Assembly: GCA_002482545.1 (NCBI GenBank)
Contig: DLGF01000008.1
Coordinates: 1-35,106 of the forward strand
Length of the DNA stretch: 35,106 nt
DNA from: Sporomusaceae bacterium UBA7701
Lineage (GTDB): Bacteria; Bacillota; Negativicutes; Sporomusales; UBA7701
Direction of reading: 5' to 3'
Part shown: positions 14,858 to 23,429 of the stretch, piece after piece
Layout: each line of letters starts with the position of its first letter
Position numbering within the stretch: position 1 is the first letter of the stretch
Made by a program: the position numbers and the translations under genes
Notes under the pieces: model-generated
The model's input: the letters and a program-made list of their open reading frames with translations, nothing else
What the model was told of the DNA's origin: nothing
Database searches by the model: none

Positions 14858-16678
14858 TTGCATAGTGTATTGGAGCTTGATCCCGGTTTAATGAAAAAGC
14901 GAAATTGGTTTAAGGCGGCTGTCGAGCGCCGGCAGGACTGGACCAAGAAAGCCCGGATTGATTACCGGTTTTATTTTGGGGATCAGTGGGAGGAGGCCGA
15001 CCGGCAAGCTCTGAAAAAGCAGAAGCGGCCGGCGATTACGATTAACCGGGTAAGGCCGCTCATTAATCTGGTTTCCGGTTATCAGCGGCTTAACCGCTAT
15101 GAACCGGATTTTTTGCCGCGTACTGCGAACGACCTGGAATTGTGCAAAGTGCGCAAGGGCATAACGAAGTACATTATGGACAGCAGTAAGTACGACCGGG
15201 AGGAAAGCCGGGTTTTTCTGGATAGCGCTATTAGCGGGCTTGGCTGGTTTGAAGTCGGTTATGATTTTGATTATCACGCTATGGACGGGAAGGCCTTTAT
15301 TAAGCGTGCCTCTCCTTTCGATATTTACCTGGACCCGGAATGCCGGGAGCCGGACTTGTCCGATGCGGAATACATTTGCCGGGCCAAATGGGTATCCAAG
15401 GCCGACCTGATCCGGACCTACCCGGAAAAACAGACGGAGATTGAAGGTTTTGCCCAGCGTTACGACAAAGATGAGGACGCCGAGGAAGTGGATTTCGAGC
15501 CGCTTTGGTATAGTCAAGCCAGAAAGAAGGCGCGGCTGGTTGAAATCTGGTATAAAGAGCGGACCATGAAGGTCTATTACCAGGTGGGCTTGGGGCAAGT
15601 GGTTCCGAAGGAAGAACTGCAGCCCGGTATGCCGCCGCTGCGGTCTTTCCGCATTCCGCAGACCGAAATCCGTTGTGCGGTTATTCTGGCCGATGTGGAA
15701 CTGGAGGACATTCCGAGCCCGTATAAGCATGGCCGCTTCCCGTTTGCTCCGTTCTACGCTTATTATCTTGGCGAGGAAGAGGAGGACCCGGCCGGCATTG
15801 TCCGGGATCTACAGGACCCACAGCGCGAGTTAAACAAACACCGAAGCCAACTGCTGCACCTTATTAACACGATGGCGAACAAAGGCTGGTTCTTGCGGAA
15901 GGGACAGCCGCTGGTGAAAAAGCAGCTTGAAACAGCAGGCAGTTCGCCGGGTGTAGTCGTTGAATACGACAATGAAGCACCGCAGCAATTCGATACGACG
16001 CAGATTCCCAGTAGCTTTGCTGCACTGGATAAGCAAGGCAGCGAGGACTTTAAGAACATATCCGGCGTGAACGAGGCCATGATGGGCACGGAGGTAGGCA
16101 GCAGCGCTTCCGGCAAAGCGATTGCACTGAAGCAGCGCCAAGCGGTGACCCAGCTTGCCGGACTTTTCGACAATCTACGAGAGACAAAAGAACTGGTCCT
16201 CCAATTGCTCTGGGGCGGTCCTGGTGCAGCGGGTATCGTGCCGCAGTATTACACTGAACAGATGACTTTCCGGATTATCGGTGAGAATGGTAAGCAGGAT
16301 TTCACCACCATCAATCAGCCGCAGTTTGCGGGGTATGACCTGCTAGGCAATGCGATAACCCAGACGCTGAATGACCTTTCCGTGGGCGAGTTTGATATTG
16401 TTATCGCTGATACGGCCGCTACGCCGACCCAGCGCACAGAGCAATTCTACGCGCTTTTGGAAATGGTGCAGAAAGGCATACAAATTCCGCCTGATATGAT
16501 TATCGAGGCCAGCGACTTACCACAGAAAGAAGAACTGAAGCAGCGGCTGCAGCAGCAACAGCAGCAGGCCATGCTAATGCAACAGCAGCAAGCTATGGCT
16601 GCCCAGAATAGAGCAGGTCCGCAGCCGGGAGCCCCGCCGGTCCGCAGCCCGACGCAGACCCTTGGCTCGGCAATGTAA
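14858..16678 (+). CDS. Portal protein, P22-like
   Basis: The 606-residue portal forms the DNA channel at one capsid vertex and docks terminase. The N terminus (YRFYFGDQWEEADRQALKKQ; RPAITINRVRPLINLVSGYQ) and the stem region (RELNKHRSQLLHLINTMANK; SGVNEAMMGTEVGSSASGKA) match P22-like portals of podoviruses. The last 50 residues are strongly glutamine-rich and probably disordered or barrel-forming coiled coil. Translation starts at TTG 14858, 7 bases after AAGGAGG. It follows TerL directly. The P22-type portal is key evidence for short-tailed morphology. Confidence 0.93.
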   Translation: MHSVLELDPGLMKKRNWFKAAVERRQDWTKKARIDYRFYFGDQWEEADRQALKKQKRPAITINRVRPLINLVSGYQRLNRYEPDFLPRTANDLELCKVRKGITKYIMDSSKYDREESRVFLDSAISGLGWFEVGYDFDYHAMDGKAFIKRASPFDIYLDPECREPDLSDAEYICRAKWVSKADLIRTYPEKQTEIEGFAQRYDKDEDAEEVDFEPLWYSQARKKARLVEIWYKERTMKVYYQVGLGQVVPKEELQPGMPPLRSFRIPQTEIRCAVILADVELEDIPSPYKHGRFPFAPFYAYYLGEEEEDPAGIVRDLQDPQRELNKHRSQLLHLINTMANKGWFLRKGQPLVKKQLETAGSSPGVVVEYDNEAPQQFDTTQIPSSFAALDKQGSEDFKNISGVNEAMMGTEVGSSASGKAIALKQRQAVTQLAGLFDNLRETKELVLQLLWGGPGAAGIVPQYYTEQMTFRIIGENGKQDFTTINQPQFAGYDLLGNAITQTLNDLSVGEFDIVIADTAATPTQRTEQFYALLEMVQKGIQIPPDMIIEASDLPQKEELKQRLQQQQQQAMLMQQQQAMAAQNRAGPQPGAPPVRSPTQTLGSAM

Positions 16679-16698
16679 AAAGGGAGGAGTAAAAAAAC

Positions 16699-17082
16699 AT
16701 GGAGATGTGTAAAATTGTTGAAACCCAAACGTTTTATCAGCCGACGGAACAAATCGTGATTGCTGCGCCGGTGGCGGGGATTGTGTTTTCCGACCACCCT
16801 GCAATTACTATTGTTCCGAGGATAGTTGCCCCCGGCGAGAATACGGTTGTGGCTATCCGCAATACCCGCTTAGTCACGGTCAACGCCGGGGAGGCGGTGG
16901 GGGTTGTCCTGCCTCTGTCTGATGAGGAAGAGGAGGATTCGGGTCCGGTGGGCCTTGAACCGGCTACCATTCCTGACCAGGTTGAACAGGAAAGTACTGA
17001 ACCCGGTGTCACTGCCGAACCTTCCGGCCAGGTTCCGCCGAGTGAGCGGAAAAGGAACTCCAGAAAAAATACGGCTAGTTAA
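16699..17082 (+). CDS. Hypothetical small virion-region protein
   Basis: The 127-residue protein has a beta-rich N-terminal 75 residues (EQIVIAAPVAGIVFSDHPAI; TVVAIRNTRLVTVNAGEAVG) and an acidic, then basic, disordered tail (DEEEEDSG ... SERKRNSRKN). Position between portal and scaffold and the compact beta domain suggest a head decoration or portal-associated protein, but I do not recognise a family. GGGAGGAG lies about 10 bases before the ATG. An intrinsic terminator follows 3 bases after the stop. Confidence 0.72.
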   Translation: MEMCKIVETQTFYQPTEQIVIAAPVAGIVFSDHPAITIVPRIVAPGENTVVAIRNTRLVTVNAGEAVGVVLPLSDEEEEDSGPVGLEPATIPDQVEQESTEPGVTAEPSGQVPPSERKRNSRKNTAS

Positions 17083-17085
17083 GAT

Positions 17086-17107
17086 GCGCTCTTTGCAGGG
17101 CGCTTTT
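17086..17107 (+). terminator. Intrinsic terminator inside the late operon
   Basis: GCGCTCT (17086-17092), loop TTGC and AGGGCGC (17097-17103, one G-U pair), then TTTT. It lies between the decoration-like gene and the scaffold gene, so it could lower or partition transcript levels within the late region. Confidence 0.65.
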
Positions 17108-17116
17108 CTTATACTT

Positions 17117-17171
17117 CGTGCCGCCGACGATACGGGCGCAGGAAAATAACGTGCCGCCGACGATACGGGCG
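17117..17171 (+). repeat. Two copies of a 22-bp direct repeat before the scaffold gene
   Basis: The same 22 bases (beginning CGTGCCGCCGACGATACG) occur at 17117-17138 and 17150-17171, separated by 11 bp, giving a 33-bp period. The repeats are non-coding on the + strand and end 26 bases before the scaffold ATG. A regulatory or processing site, or a recent short duplication, are both possible. Confidence 0.8.
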
Positions 17172-17197
17172 AATCCGTCTAAGGAGGACGTGTAAAA

Positions 17198-18079
17198 ATG
17201 GCAAATGAAAAAACAGATACCACTATGGAAGATGTGCAAGGCATAGAGCAGGACATTATTGATCAGGTGCTTGCCGATGAGAGAACAAAGCCTGATGAGG
17301 AGGCCGCCAAGCCAAAGGGGCAGCAGGCGGCCGCTGCGGGAGTCAAGGACACAGATCCGTTTGACTTCGAGGAGGATAAATCCGGCGCGGATGGCAGCCA
17401 GCAGCAGACGGCCGTCACTCCGCCGAAGGGTTTTGTCCCGATTGGCGCTCTGCATGAGGAACGGCAGCAGCGCCAAATTCTACAACAGCAACTGCTTTTG
17501 ATGCAACAGCAGCAACTGGCCCAACAGTCGAAACAGACGGCCGCCCCCGCTAACAATCCCGCGACGGCGGCTGGTGACGATGACCCGCTGTCCAATATGC
17601 TGCGCCAGCAATTGGAGCGGGTAATGCCGGCGTACATGCAACCCCTGCAGCAAATGCAACAACGGTTCGAAACTTTCCAGCGCCAGCAGGAGGAAACGGC
17701 ATTCCGGCAGCGGGTGCTGCAATCCGAAGCCCAGGCAAGAGCGAAGTATCCAGATTATGATACCGTTATCGCACCTATCCAAGCCCGGGCGCAGATGGAC
17801 CCAACTTTCGCAAAGGTAATGCTGGATATGCCGGACCCGGCGGAATATGCCTACTTCATGGCGCTTGGTATGCAGGCGCAAACTGCGCGTGTATCAAATG
17901 GCCAGGCGCAAGTTAAGAAGCTGGAACAGATGGCGGCAATGCCGCGATCCACGCAAGTACCTGCCGGCGCCGCTCCTAGTGGATATCAAAACGTTGACGA
18001 CCTTGTAGACAATTTCGAGAACCTTACGCCAGCCCAGCAGCAACGGCTGTTGATGCTGACGAATAAGTCAGGAGGATGA
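17198..18079 (+). CDS. Probable scaffolding protein
   Basis: The 293-residue protein lies directly before the coat gene, the classical place for a scaffold. It has an acidic N terminus (TMEDVQGIEQDIIDQVLADE), a long glutamine-rich, helical centre (LHEERQQRQILQQQLLLMQQ and onward), and a helical C-terminal half ending in ENLTPAQQQRLLMLTNK. High charge, coiled-coil character and low complexity are usual for scaffolds, which assemble with the coat protein and leave before DNA packaging. AAGGAGG precedes the ATG by about 10 bases. Scaffold sequences are poorly conserved, so the call rests mostly on position and composition. Confidence 0.78.
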   Translation: MANEKTDTTMEDVQGIEQDIIDQVLADERTKPDEEAAKPKGQQAAAAGVKDTDPFDFEEDKSGADGSQQQTAVTPPKGFVPIGALHEERQQRQILQQQLLLMQQQQLAQQSKQTAAPANNPATAAGDDDPLSNMLRQQLERVMPAYMQPLQQMQQRFETFQRQQEETAFRQRVLQSEAQARAKYPDYDTVIAPIQARAQMDPTFAKVMLDMPDPAEYAYFMALGMQAQTARVSNGQAQVKKLEQMAAMPRSTQVPAGAAPSGYQNVDDLVDNFENLTPAQQQRLLMLTNKSGG

Positions 18080-18086
18080 GTAAAGA

Positions 18087-19055
18087 ATGGCAGTATCACA
18101 AGTACCGGCCGCGCTGATACCTAAAATATGGTCAAAAGCCCTCTGGTTAGAACAAGCGCGTGCGTCCTATTTCGAAAAATTCATCGGCAATGATGAAAAC
18201 AGCATTATCCAGCGTAACACGGACCTGGAGAAGGAAGCCGGGGACACCGTTACTTTTGGTTTGCTGATGCAGCTTACCGGGGACGGCGTTGACGGCGATA
18301 GCACGCTGGAGGGAAACGAAGAAAGCATGGTCTTCTACGACCAGTCGGTTACGATCAATCAGAAGCGCCAGGCAATCCGCCTGGCCGGTCTTTTGGCCGA
18401 GCAAAAATCTCCGTATGATATGCGCAACCGGGCTAAGGGCTTGCTGAAAAACTGGTTTGCCCGGTATCGCGACAAGAAGTTTTTCACGGTGCTGTCTGCA
18501 ACCCCTTCCGCGAATCGTATTTTGCGAGCTGGCGGAAAAGCTGCGGAAAATCTGATTGCTGATACGGATAAGCTGACGCTTGATCTTATTGCTCTCGCCA
18601 AACGGAAAGCTGAGTTGGCAACCCCGATGCTGCGCCCGGTCATGGTGGACGGGGAGCCGCATTTCGTGGCCGTGTTCCATCCGTGGCAAATCCGGGACCT
18701 GAAGGGAGACCCGGATTACAAAGCCGCGGTGCTTAACGCGGCCGAGCGAGGCAAGAAAAACCCGATGTTTACCGGGGCAATCGCTATGTGGGATGGCGTC
18801 ATTATCCATGAGCATGCTTGGGTGCCGGTTACAGCCACCGGTGCATCTGGTGCGAACGTCGGCCAGGGGCTATTCCTCGGGGCTCAGGCAGCGGTCGAAG
18901 CGGTGGCGAAGAAGCTATACTGGCGGGAAAAGGCTTTTGATTACGCGAATCAACAGGGCTTTGCCGGCGGTATTATCCACGGCGTAGCCAAGTCCAAATA
19001 CGCCAGTGAGGACTTTGGCTGCTTTGTGTTGCAAACGGCTGCGAAGGCTGAATAG
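18087..19055 (+). CDS. Major capsid protein, N4-gp56/DUF4043 type
   Basis: The 322-residue coat protein matches the N4-gp56/DUF4043 (phage capsid-like) family of HK97-fold coat proteins. Family-like segments are IPKIWSKALWLEQARASYF, EKEAGDTVTFGLLMQLTGDG, FYDQSVTINQKRQAIRLAG (E-loop/spine region) and HFVAVFHPWQIRDLKGD followed by WDGVIIHEHAWVPV. Length is normal for the family. The gene begins 7 bases after the scaffold stop with AGGAGG upstream. Two tiny basic ORFs and a GC-rich hairpin follow it. Confidence 0.9.
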   Translation: MAVSQVPAALIPKIWSKALWLEQARASYFEKFIGNDENSIIQRNTDLEKEAGDTVTFGLLMQLTGDGVDGDSTLEGNEESMVFYDQSVTINQKRQAIRLAGLLAEQKSPYDMRNRAKGLLKNWFARYRDKKFFTVLSATPSANRILRAGGKAAENLIADTDKLTLDLIALAKRKAELATPMLRPVMVDGEPHFVAVFHPWQIRDLKGDPDYKAAVLNAAERGKKNPMFTGAIAMWDGVIIHEHAWVPVTATGASGANVGQGLFLGAQAAVEAVAKKLYWREKAFDYANQQGFAGGIIHGVAKSKYASEDFGCFVLQTAAKAE

Positions 19056-19080
19056 TAAACAACGGGAGGAGGTGGCCCGG

Positions 19081-19125
19081 ATGCGTGTCCGAAAACGCCC
19101 CCTAAGCCCCATTAAAGGGAGGTGA
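19081..19125 (+). CDS. Tiny basic ORF, MRVRKRPLSPIKGR
   Basis: A 14-residue ORF follows the coat gene, preceded by GGAGGAGG with about 8 bases to the ATG. The product is very basic (six Lys/Arg). Its last codons contain the ribosome binding site of the next tiny ORF, so it could act as a coupled leader. It may not encode a stable protein. Confidence 0.35.
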   Translation: MRVRKRPLSPIKGR

Positions 19126-19130
19126 TCCGC

Positions 19131-19151
19131 ATGCCGAAACGTAGACGGTAA
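19131..19151 (+). CDS. Six-codon basic ORF, MPKRRR
   Basis: ATG 19131 is preceded by GGGAGGTGATC at 7-8 bases, one of the best ribosome binding sites in the window, yet the frame ends after six codons (MPKRRR). Possibly a minigene or a leader for translational control, or the remains of a truncated gene. Confidence 0.3.
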   Translation: MPKRRR

Positions 19152-19163
19152 GAAGAGGTAAGG

Positions 19164-19190
19164 GCCGGGGCACTAGCCCCGGCTCAACTT
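19164..19190 (+). terminator. GC-rich hairpin after the coat gene
   Basis: GCCGGGGC (19164-19171), loop ACTA and GCCCCGGC (19176-19183) form a perfect 8-bp stem, followed by a weak T-run (CTTTT at 19188-19192). It probably attenuates transcription or protects the abundant coat mRNA. Confidence 0.6.
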
Positions 19191-19203
19191 TTAAGGCGGT
19201 GGA

Positions 19204-19839
19204 ATGATGAACGCAAAAGAAATGCTGGATAAAATCGTAAAAATCATAGCCCGGCAGGACGTAGACAGGAATTTGGCCCTGTTTTTTATGAACACTGCAC
19301 GCCGGGCGATTATCCGGGACCGGGAAATTACTCGGTTCCTTTCGTATCTGCAAAATGTTCCGGTAGTAAACGGCGAAATCGATATAGAAGCGCAACGTTT
19401 GAAAAGTACTAAATTCGTTGAGCACGAAAAAAAGACTTTAGCGAAATTATATGACTATGAGGCGGCGCGTAGGATTTATCCGGATTTTTTCATTCAAGGG
19501 GTGCCGCGTCATTATTTAGAACTGGGGACAAAAATTCGTATATTGCCGGTGCCTGTATCCGGTAACATTGGCATAGTTGGCGAAGTGTGGCCAAACGACC
19601 TGACCGACAATATCGCCAGCAGCGATATTACTACTCTTGAGCTTCCCGAAGCATGGATTTACCTGGCTACAGCCGAGTACCTTGATTATTTTGATGAAAC
19701 CGAAAAGGGTAATTTCTGGCGCCAGAAAGGTGTTTTGCTCGTTGATCAATATATAGCTGAATTGAACGCCCAAGCGGCAAATGGCTTGGAAAGTACGGTT
19801 CGGCCCTATTATATGAATCCGGTAAGGAGTGATTATTAA
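19204..19839 (+). CDS. Head-tail adaptor protein (podovirus type)
   Basis: The 211-residue protein has an all-helical N-terminal part (EMLDKIVKIIARQDVDRNLA; FMNTARRAIIRD), a beta insert (HYLELGTKIRILPVPVSGNI) and a long C-terminal helix ending with PYYMNPVRSDY. This matches the SU10/P22 gp4-like adaptor proteins that form the ring beneath the portal. Position after the coat gene fits. Its stop overlaps the next start (TAATG). The family assignment is from shape and context, so moderate confidence. Confidence 0.72.
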   Translation: MMNAKEMLDKIVKIIARQDVDRNLALFFMNTARRAIIRDREITRFLSYLQNVPVVNGEIDIEAQRLKSTKFVEHEKKTLAKLYDYEAARRIYPDFFIQGVPRHYLELGTKIRILPVPVSGNIGIVGEVWPNDLTDNIASSDITTLELPEAWIYLATAEYLDYFDETEKGNFWRQKGVLLVDQYIAELNAQAANGLESTVRPYYMNPVRSDY

Positions 19840-20726
19840 TGTCTTTTCAGGAGATTAACACAGCTACGCCGGCTGGCACCGATAAAAAAAAGTTCGGCGA
19901 CGATGTAATCCGCGAATTCAAAGAACAGACCGTCGCCAATTTCCAGGAAGTTTCGAATTATCCAGCGAGTGCTAAGCCGGCGCTTCGTACTGCGGTATGG
20001 ACTACTGCGACTCGGCCGAGTGGGGCGGAACTGGTAGATAGGGTGACTGGGTATAATACGGACCTTGACTATGAAGAGTATTATGATTTAGCGTCAACAA
20101 GTTGGATTAAAAAATCTATAACTCAAAATGATTCCGCTGTAATTCCACAATGGACAGTTGCAACTCGTCCTACAGATGTTCCAGTTGGGTATAGTGGTAA
20201 TAACACTGACCTTGCCATTATTGAACGCTGGGACGGCTCCGCATGGGTACGCTTAAGCGGTGATCCCGCCGGGAAAGTGGGCATTTTTGCAATGACTACC
20301 CCGCCGGTCGGTTGGTTGAAATGTAACGGCCAAGCTGTATCAAGATCGACATATTCCGACCTATACGCGGCGATCGGCACTATTTTTGGTACTGGGGATG
20401 GATCAACGACGTTTAACCTTCCGGAACTGCGCGGCGAGTTTGTGCGTGGCTGGGACGATACCCGTGGAGTGGATAGCGGGCGGGGATTTGGAAACAGTCA
20501 GGGCGACGCCATCCGCAATATTACAGGTTCTGTTAATCTTAGTATCATCGCAACCGCAACGGCTAACGGTGCTTTAGCGATTTCCACTCCTGGGACCGAT
20601 AATTACGGCAATACGTCGAGCGGAAACCAGAAAAAATCCTTCAGCTTCGACGCATCCCGGGTAGTTCCTACTGCGGCAGAGAACAGGCCACGTAATATAG
20701 CGTTATCCTATTTTATTAAGAGTTGA
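19839..20726 (+). CDS. Tail collar/fibre protein 1
   Basis: The 295-residue protein has an N-terminal virion-binding region, two short similar segments (VWTTATRPSGAELVDRV and WTVATRPTDVPVGYS, about residues 54 and 108), then a Phage Tail Collar domain from about residue 145: GKVGIFAMTTPPVGWLKCNG, IFGTGDGSTTFNLPELRGEF and VRGWDDTRGVDSGRGFG. The end is FDASRVVPTAAENRPRN. Collar domains of this type form trimeric tail-fibre tips or bases. A paralogue is encoded at 22331-23089. It probably contributes to receptor binding. Confidence 0.88.
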   Translation: MSFQEINTATPAGTDKKKFGDDVIREFKEQTVANFQEVSNYPASAKPALRTAVWTTATRPSGAELVDRVTGYNTDLDYEEYYDLASTSWIKKSITQNDSAVIPQWTVATRPTDVPVGYSGNNTDLAIIERWDGSAWVRLSGDPAGKVGIFAMTTPPVGWLKCNGQAVSRSTYSDLYAAIGTIFGTGDGSTTFNLPELRGEFVRGWDDTRGVDSGRGFGNSQGDAIRNITGSVNLSIIATATANGALAISTPGTDNYGNTSSGNQKKSFSFDASRVVPTAAENRPRNIALSYFIKS

Positions 20727-20774
20727 TTTCAACTTCCAGCATTAAACCATATCTATTATAGGACAGGTGAAACC

Positions 20775-22331
20775 ATGCCACAACAATTACCCGTAATGGC
20801 CCCGGACAAGGGGATAAATAAATATGTGCCCATGCATCTTGTCCCCGATGGTGCTTGGTCTGATGGAAACAATGCCTATTTCGGACCCGGTTTTGTTGCT
20901 AAGGTAGGTGGCTGGCAGAAATTTATCGACGGCCATCTTGAAGGCGCAGTTCTTGCGATTGACAATTATTATCGGTTTAACGGGGATAGCTATCTTATTT
21001 TTATCACAACAACCCATGTTTACTATTACAACCCCGAAGCGGCTACAGTTGTTGATATCACCGGGGACACACCTCTAAACGGCAGCCTGGATTATCCGGT
21101 ATTTTGTGAAAATGCTCAGGATTACTTTGTCTTCACAAACGGCATTGATCCGGTGAAATACTGGGACGGTGTTGCTGATCATATAGCAGACCTTCCTGGA
21201 TTAGATGATTGTGACGGCGGCGTGATCAGCGTAAGGGCAAAGTGCCTTCTTTATGCCCAGAACTTCCTTCTGCTCTTTGGAACTACCGAAAACAGCAACC
21301 CATGTCCGCAGCGGTTGCGCTGGAGCCAGGTGGGAAATATCTTCAAGTGGAAAAAGAATGCAGACGGTAGTGGGGAAAGCGGTTGGGGTGATTTAACAGA
21401 CGGAGTAGACTGGGCGCAGCGGCTTATTCCGTTCGGTAATTATGTGGTGGCGTATAAGGAACGCAGTATTCAGGTGCTATCCTACATCGGCGGGGATCTG
21501 ATCTGGGATAAACGACCGGAGATATCAGGCACAGGGTTAATAGCACCCAGGGCAATTATGGACTTGGGCAACGAGCATCTGTTTATAGGACCAAACAATA
21601 TCTACAGTTTTAACCTCATTGACGCTGCTGTTGCTGGGGACGGGATCGCGAAAGAATTTTTCCAGATGCTGGACCCAGGCAGAGCCGGCCATACTACAGC
21701 TTTCTATGTGGAAGAAGTTCCGGAAAATTGGTTTCCATTTGTAAGCACGACAAGTGCGAACGGTAGTATTGATAAGGCAATTGTTTACAACACCGATACC
21801 AAAGCATGGAGCATACGAGACATGCCTTTTAACGCCTATGGCTTTTATAACTTAAAAGATGATCCGACCTGGGACGCTGACGAAGAAACCTGGGACAGCG
21901 ATGAAACAACTTGGGACAGTAGCGTAAACCTCGCGAATGCTCCGATTAACCTCTGTGGCGATACACAGGGGTATATTTACGTTTTTCGGGGTAATTCCAA
22001 AGACGGCGCGGATTTGCCGTTTCACATCACAACAAAATTGTTTGATCTTGGCGAGCCGTTTCGCCTGAAGCGATTGAAGCGTATTCAGCTGATGGTAAGC
22101 CGGGAAGGACCGTACAACCTTTTAGTGAAAGTCGGTACAGCGGAAAACGTCGATGAAACGATTACTTGGTACGGTCCCTACAATATGAACCTTGATAAGA
22201 CCATGCCTCCTTGGGTTGATGTGGATATTACCGGGCGGTATTTTGTTGTCGATTTTGCAACCTTGAAAAAGGATGAGCCCGTGAAACTGACCGGGTATGT
22301 ACTGTATTACGATCTGAGGGGCGTGGTGTAG
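20775..22331 (+). CDS. Tail nozzle/hub-like protein
   Basis: The 518-residue protein has the composition and segment pattern of podovirus nozzle or DNA-stabilisation proteins (P22 gp10-like position and size): GAWSDGNNAYFGPGFVAKVG, then repeated beta strands with DYFVFTNGIDPVKYWDG, WGDLTDGVDWAQRLIPFGNY and VVAYKERSIQVLSYIGGD. This looks like a beta-propeller. Residues about 360-380 contain three near-repeats PTWDADEE/ETWDSDET/TTWDSSVN. It lies between the two tail-collar genes, so the three proteins probably build the tail tip. AGGTGA precedes the ATG. Confidence 0.78.
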   Translation: MPQQLPVMAPDKGINKYVPMHLVPDGAWSDGNNAYFGPGFVAKVGGWQKFIDGHLEGAVLAIDNYYRFNGDSYLIFITTTHVYYYNPEAATVVDITGDTPLNGSLDYPVFCENAQDYFVFTNGIDPVKYWDGVADHIADLPGLDDCDGGVISVRAKCLLYAQNFLLLFGTTENSNPCPQRLRWSQVGNIFKWKKNADGSGESGWGDLTDGVDWAQRLIPFGNYVVAYKERSIQVLSYIGGDLIWDKRPEISGTGLIAPRAIMDLGNEHLFIGPNNIYSFNLIDAAVAGDGIAKEFFQMLDPGRAGHTTAFYVEEVPENWFPFVSTTSANGSIDKAIVYNTDTKAWSIRDMPFNAYGFYNLKDDPTWDADEETWDSDETTWDSSVNLANAPINLCGDTQGYIYVFRGNSKDGADLPFHITTKLFDLGEPFRLKRLKRIQLMVSREGPYNLLVKVGTAENVDETITWYGPYNMNLDKTMPPWVDVDITGRYFVVDFATLKKDEPVKLTGYVLYYDLRGVV

Positions 22332-23089
22332 TGGATAAGATCAAAGCTTTGCCGAAAACGCCGGTACTCGATTCTGACACGGAAAAAAGCGTCCGAAACG
22401 CTTTTAATGATGCGTATACAAAGGTCAATCAACTCGTAAAGAACCTGTTGGGGTTAAAGCCTTCGGATATCGGGGCGGCACCGGCGGACCACACCCATGA
22501 GGGCACAGAGCACACTCACGATGAGAACATAGGTGAGGTTAAACCGTTTGCTCGCCAGACAGCGCCAGCGAAGTTTCTTATGTGCAATGGTCAGACCATT
22601 GGCAACGCTTCGTCGGGGGCTACGGCCCGGGCCAACGCCGACACACAGGCCTTGTTTGAAATGCTGTGGGTGGATTGGGATAACACGATATTACCGATTC
22701 AAGATAGTTCCGGTAGCGCTGCAATTCGAGGAATAAGCGCGGCGGATGACTTTTCCGCTGGTAAGCGTATGCCGCTTCCGGACATTCGCGGCGAGTTTGT
22801 GCGCGCCTGGGATGACGGGCGCGGGGTTGATTCAGGAAGAATGTTTGGTAGTTGGCAGCAGGACGCCATAAGGAATATTACGGGAACATATAGCGGAATT
22901 TTGAAGAATGACTCCAGTGGAAGCGGTGCAATCTCTTCAGTTTCATCGGGTACATATACGTGGGCAAGTAGTGGTAATGGTTCGTCAGGTGGGGGCTTTA
23001 ACTTTGATGCCTCCCGCGTCGTGCCAACAGCCAATCAAAACAGGCCCCGTAACGTCGCGCTTCTGTATTGTATCCGGTATTTGGGATGA
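22331..23089 (+). CDS. Tail collar/fibre protein 2
   Basis: The 252-residue paralogue of the collar protein at 19839 has an N-terminal helical region and a histidine-rich HTHEGTEHTHDE segment (about residues 57-68), resembling metal-binding H-x-H motifs of phage fibres. The collar domain follows: EVKPFARQTAPAKFLMCNGQ, LPDIRGEFVRAWDDGRGVDS and FDASRVVPTANQNRPRN. Here the collar contains a longer insert (GNASSGATARANADTQALFE) and a glycine/serine-rich tip (about residues 190-225). Start GTG 22331 overlaps the previous stop TAG by one base. It is probably a second receptor-binding or tip protein. Confidence 0.88.
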   Translation: MDKIKALPKTPVLDSDTEKSVRNAFNDAYTKVNQLVKNLLGLKPSDIGAAPADHTHEGTEHTHDENIGEVKPFARQTAPAKFLMCNGQTIGNASSGATARANADTQALFEMLWVDWDNTILPIQDSSGSAAIRGISAADDFSAGKRMPLPDIRGEFVRAWDDGRGVDSGRMFGSWQQDAIRNITGTYSGILKNDSSGSGAISSVSSGTYTWASSGNGSSGGGFNFDASRVVPTANQNRPRNVALLYCIRYLG

Positions 23090-23093
23090 TGAG

Positions 23094-23429
23094 ATGAGCT
23101 TGATTGACAACCTGGTCACAGAATTTCTACGCCGCTCCCGGTCCCGCTATAGCCCCGGCCAAGTTAAAGAAGCGCTGAAAGATAACCTGTCCATTGTAAC
23201 CGATGATGGGTTTATTTGTTTTAACATCGTACAGGATGAGTGTTTTGTTCTGTTCGCCTACACTCGCCCGGGGGCGGATTTTAAACCTTTCAAAACGGCT
23301 ATGGAACTTTATGCACGGTCTCGTGGCTGTCGGTATGTCAAGTTTATCACCAAGCGGGAAAAAGGCTTTCAGAGATTGCTGCCGGATTACTACCCGGCAG
23401 AAAGAGTATTTGAAAAGGAGTTGGTATGA
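23094..23429 (+). CDS. Hypothetical protein between tail and ejection genes
   Basis: The 111-residue alpha/beta protein (LVTEFLRRSRSRYSPGQVKE; then DDGFICFNIVQDECFVLFAY; RGCRYVKFITKREKGFQRLL) resembles the small T7 gp13/acetyltransferase-like proteins found before internal virion genes in other podoviruses in size and location. Sequence identity to any of them is not visible to me. ATG 23094 is 4 bases after the collar stop; the same frame is open upstream but overlaps that gene. Its TGA directly adjoins the next ATG. Confidence 0.68.
   Translation: MSLIDNLVTEFLRRSRSRYSPGQVKEALKDNLSIVTDDGFICFNIVQDECFVLFAYTRPGADFKPFKTAMELYARSRGCRYVKFITKREKGFQRLLPDYYPAERVFEKELV

Noticed and set aside
14888..15730. 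280-codon reverse frame opposite the portal gene
   Set aside because: Shadow of the strongly supported portal coding frame; no ribosome binding site and no recognisable domain.
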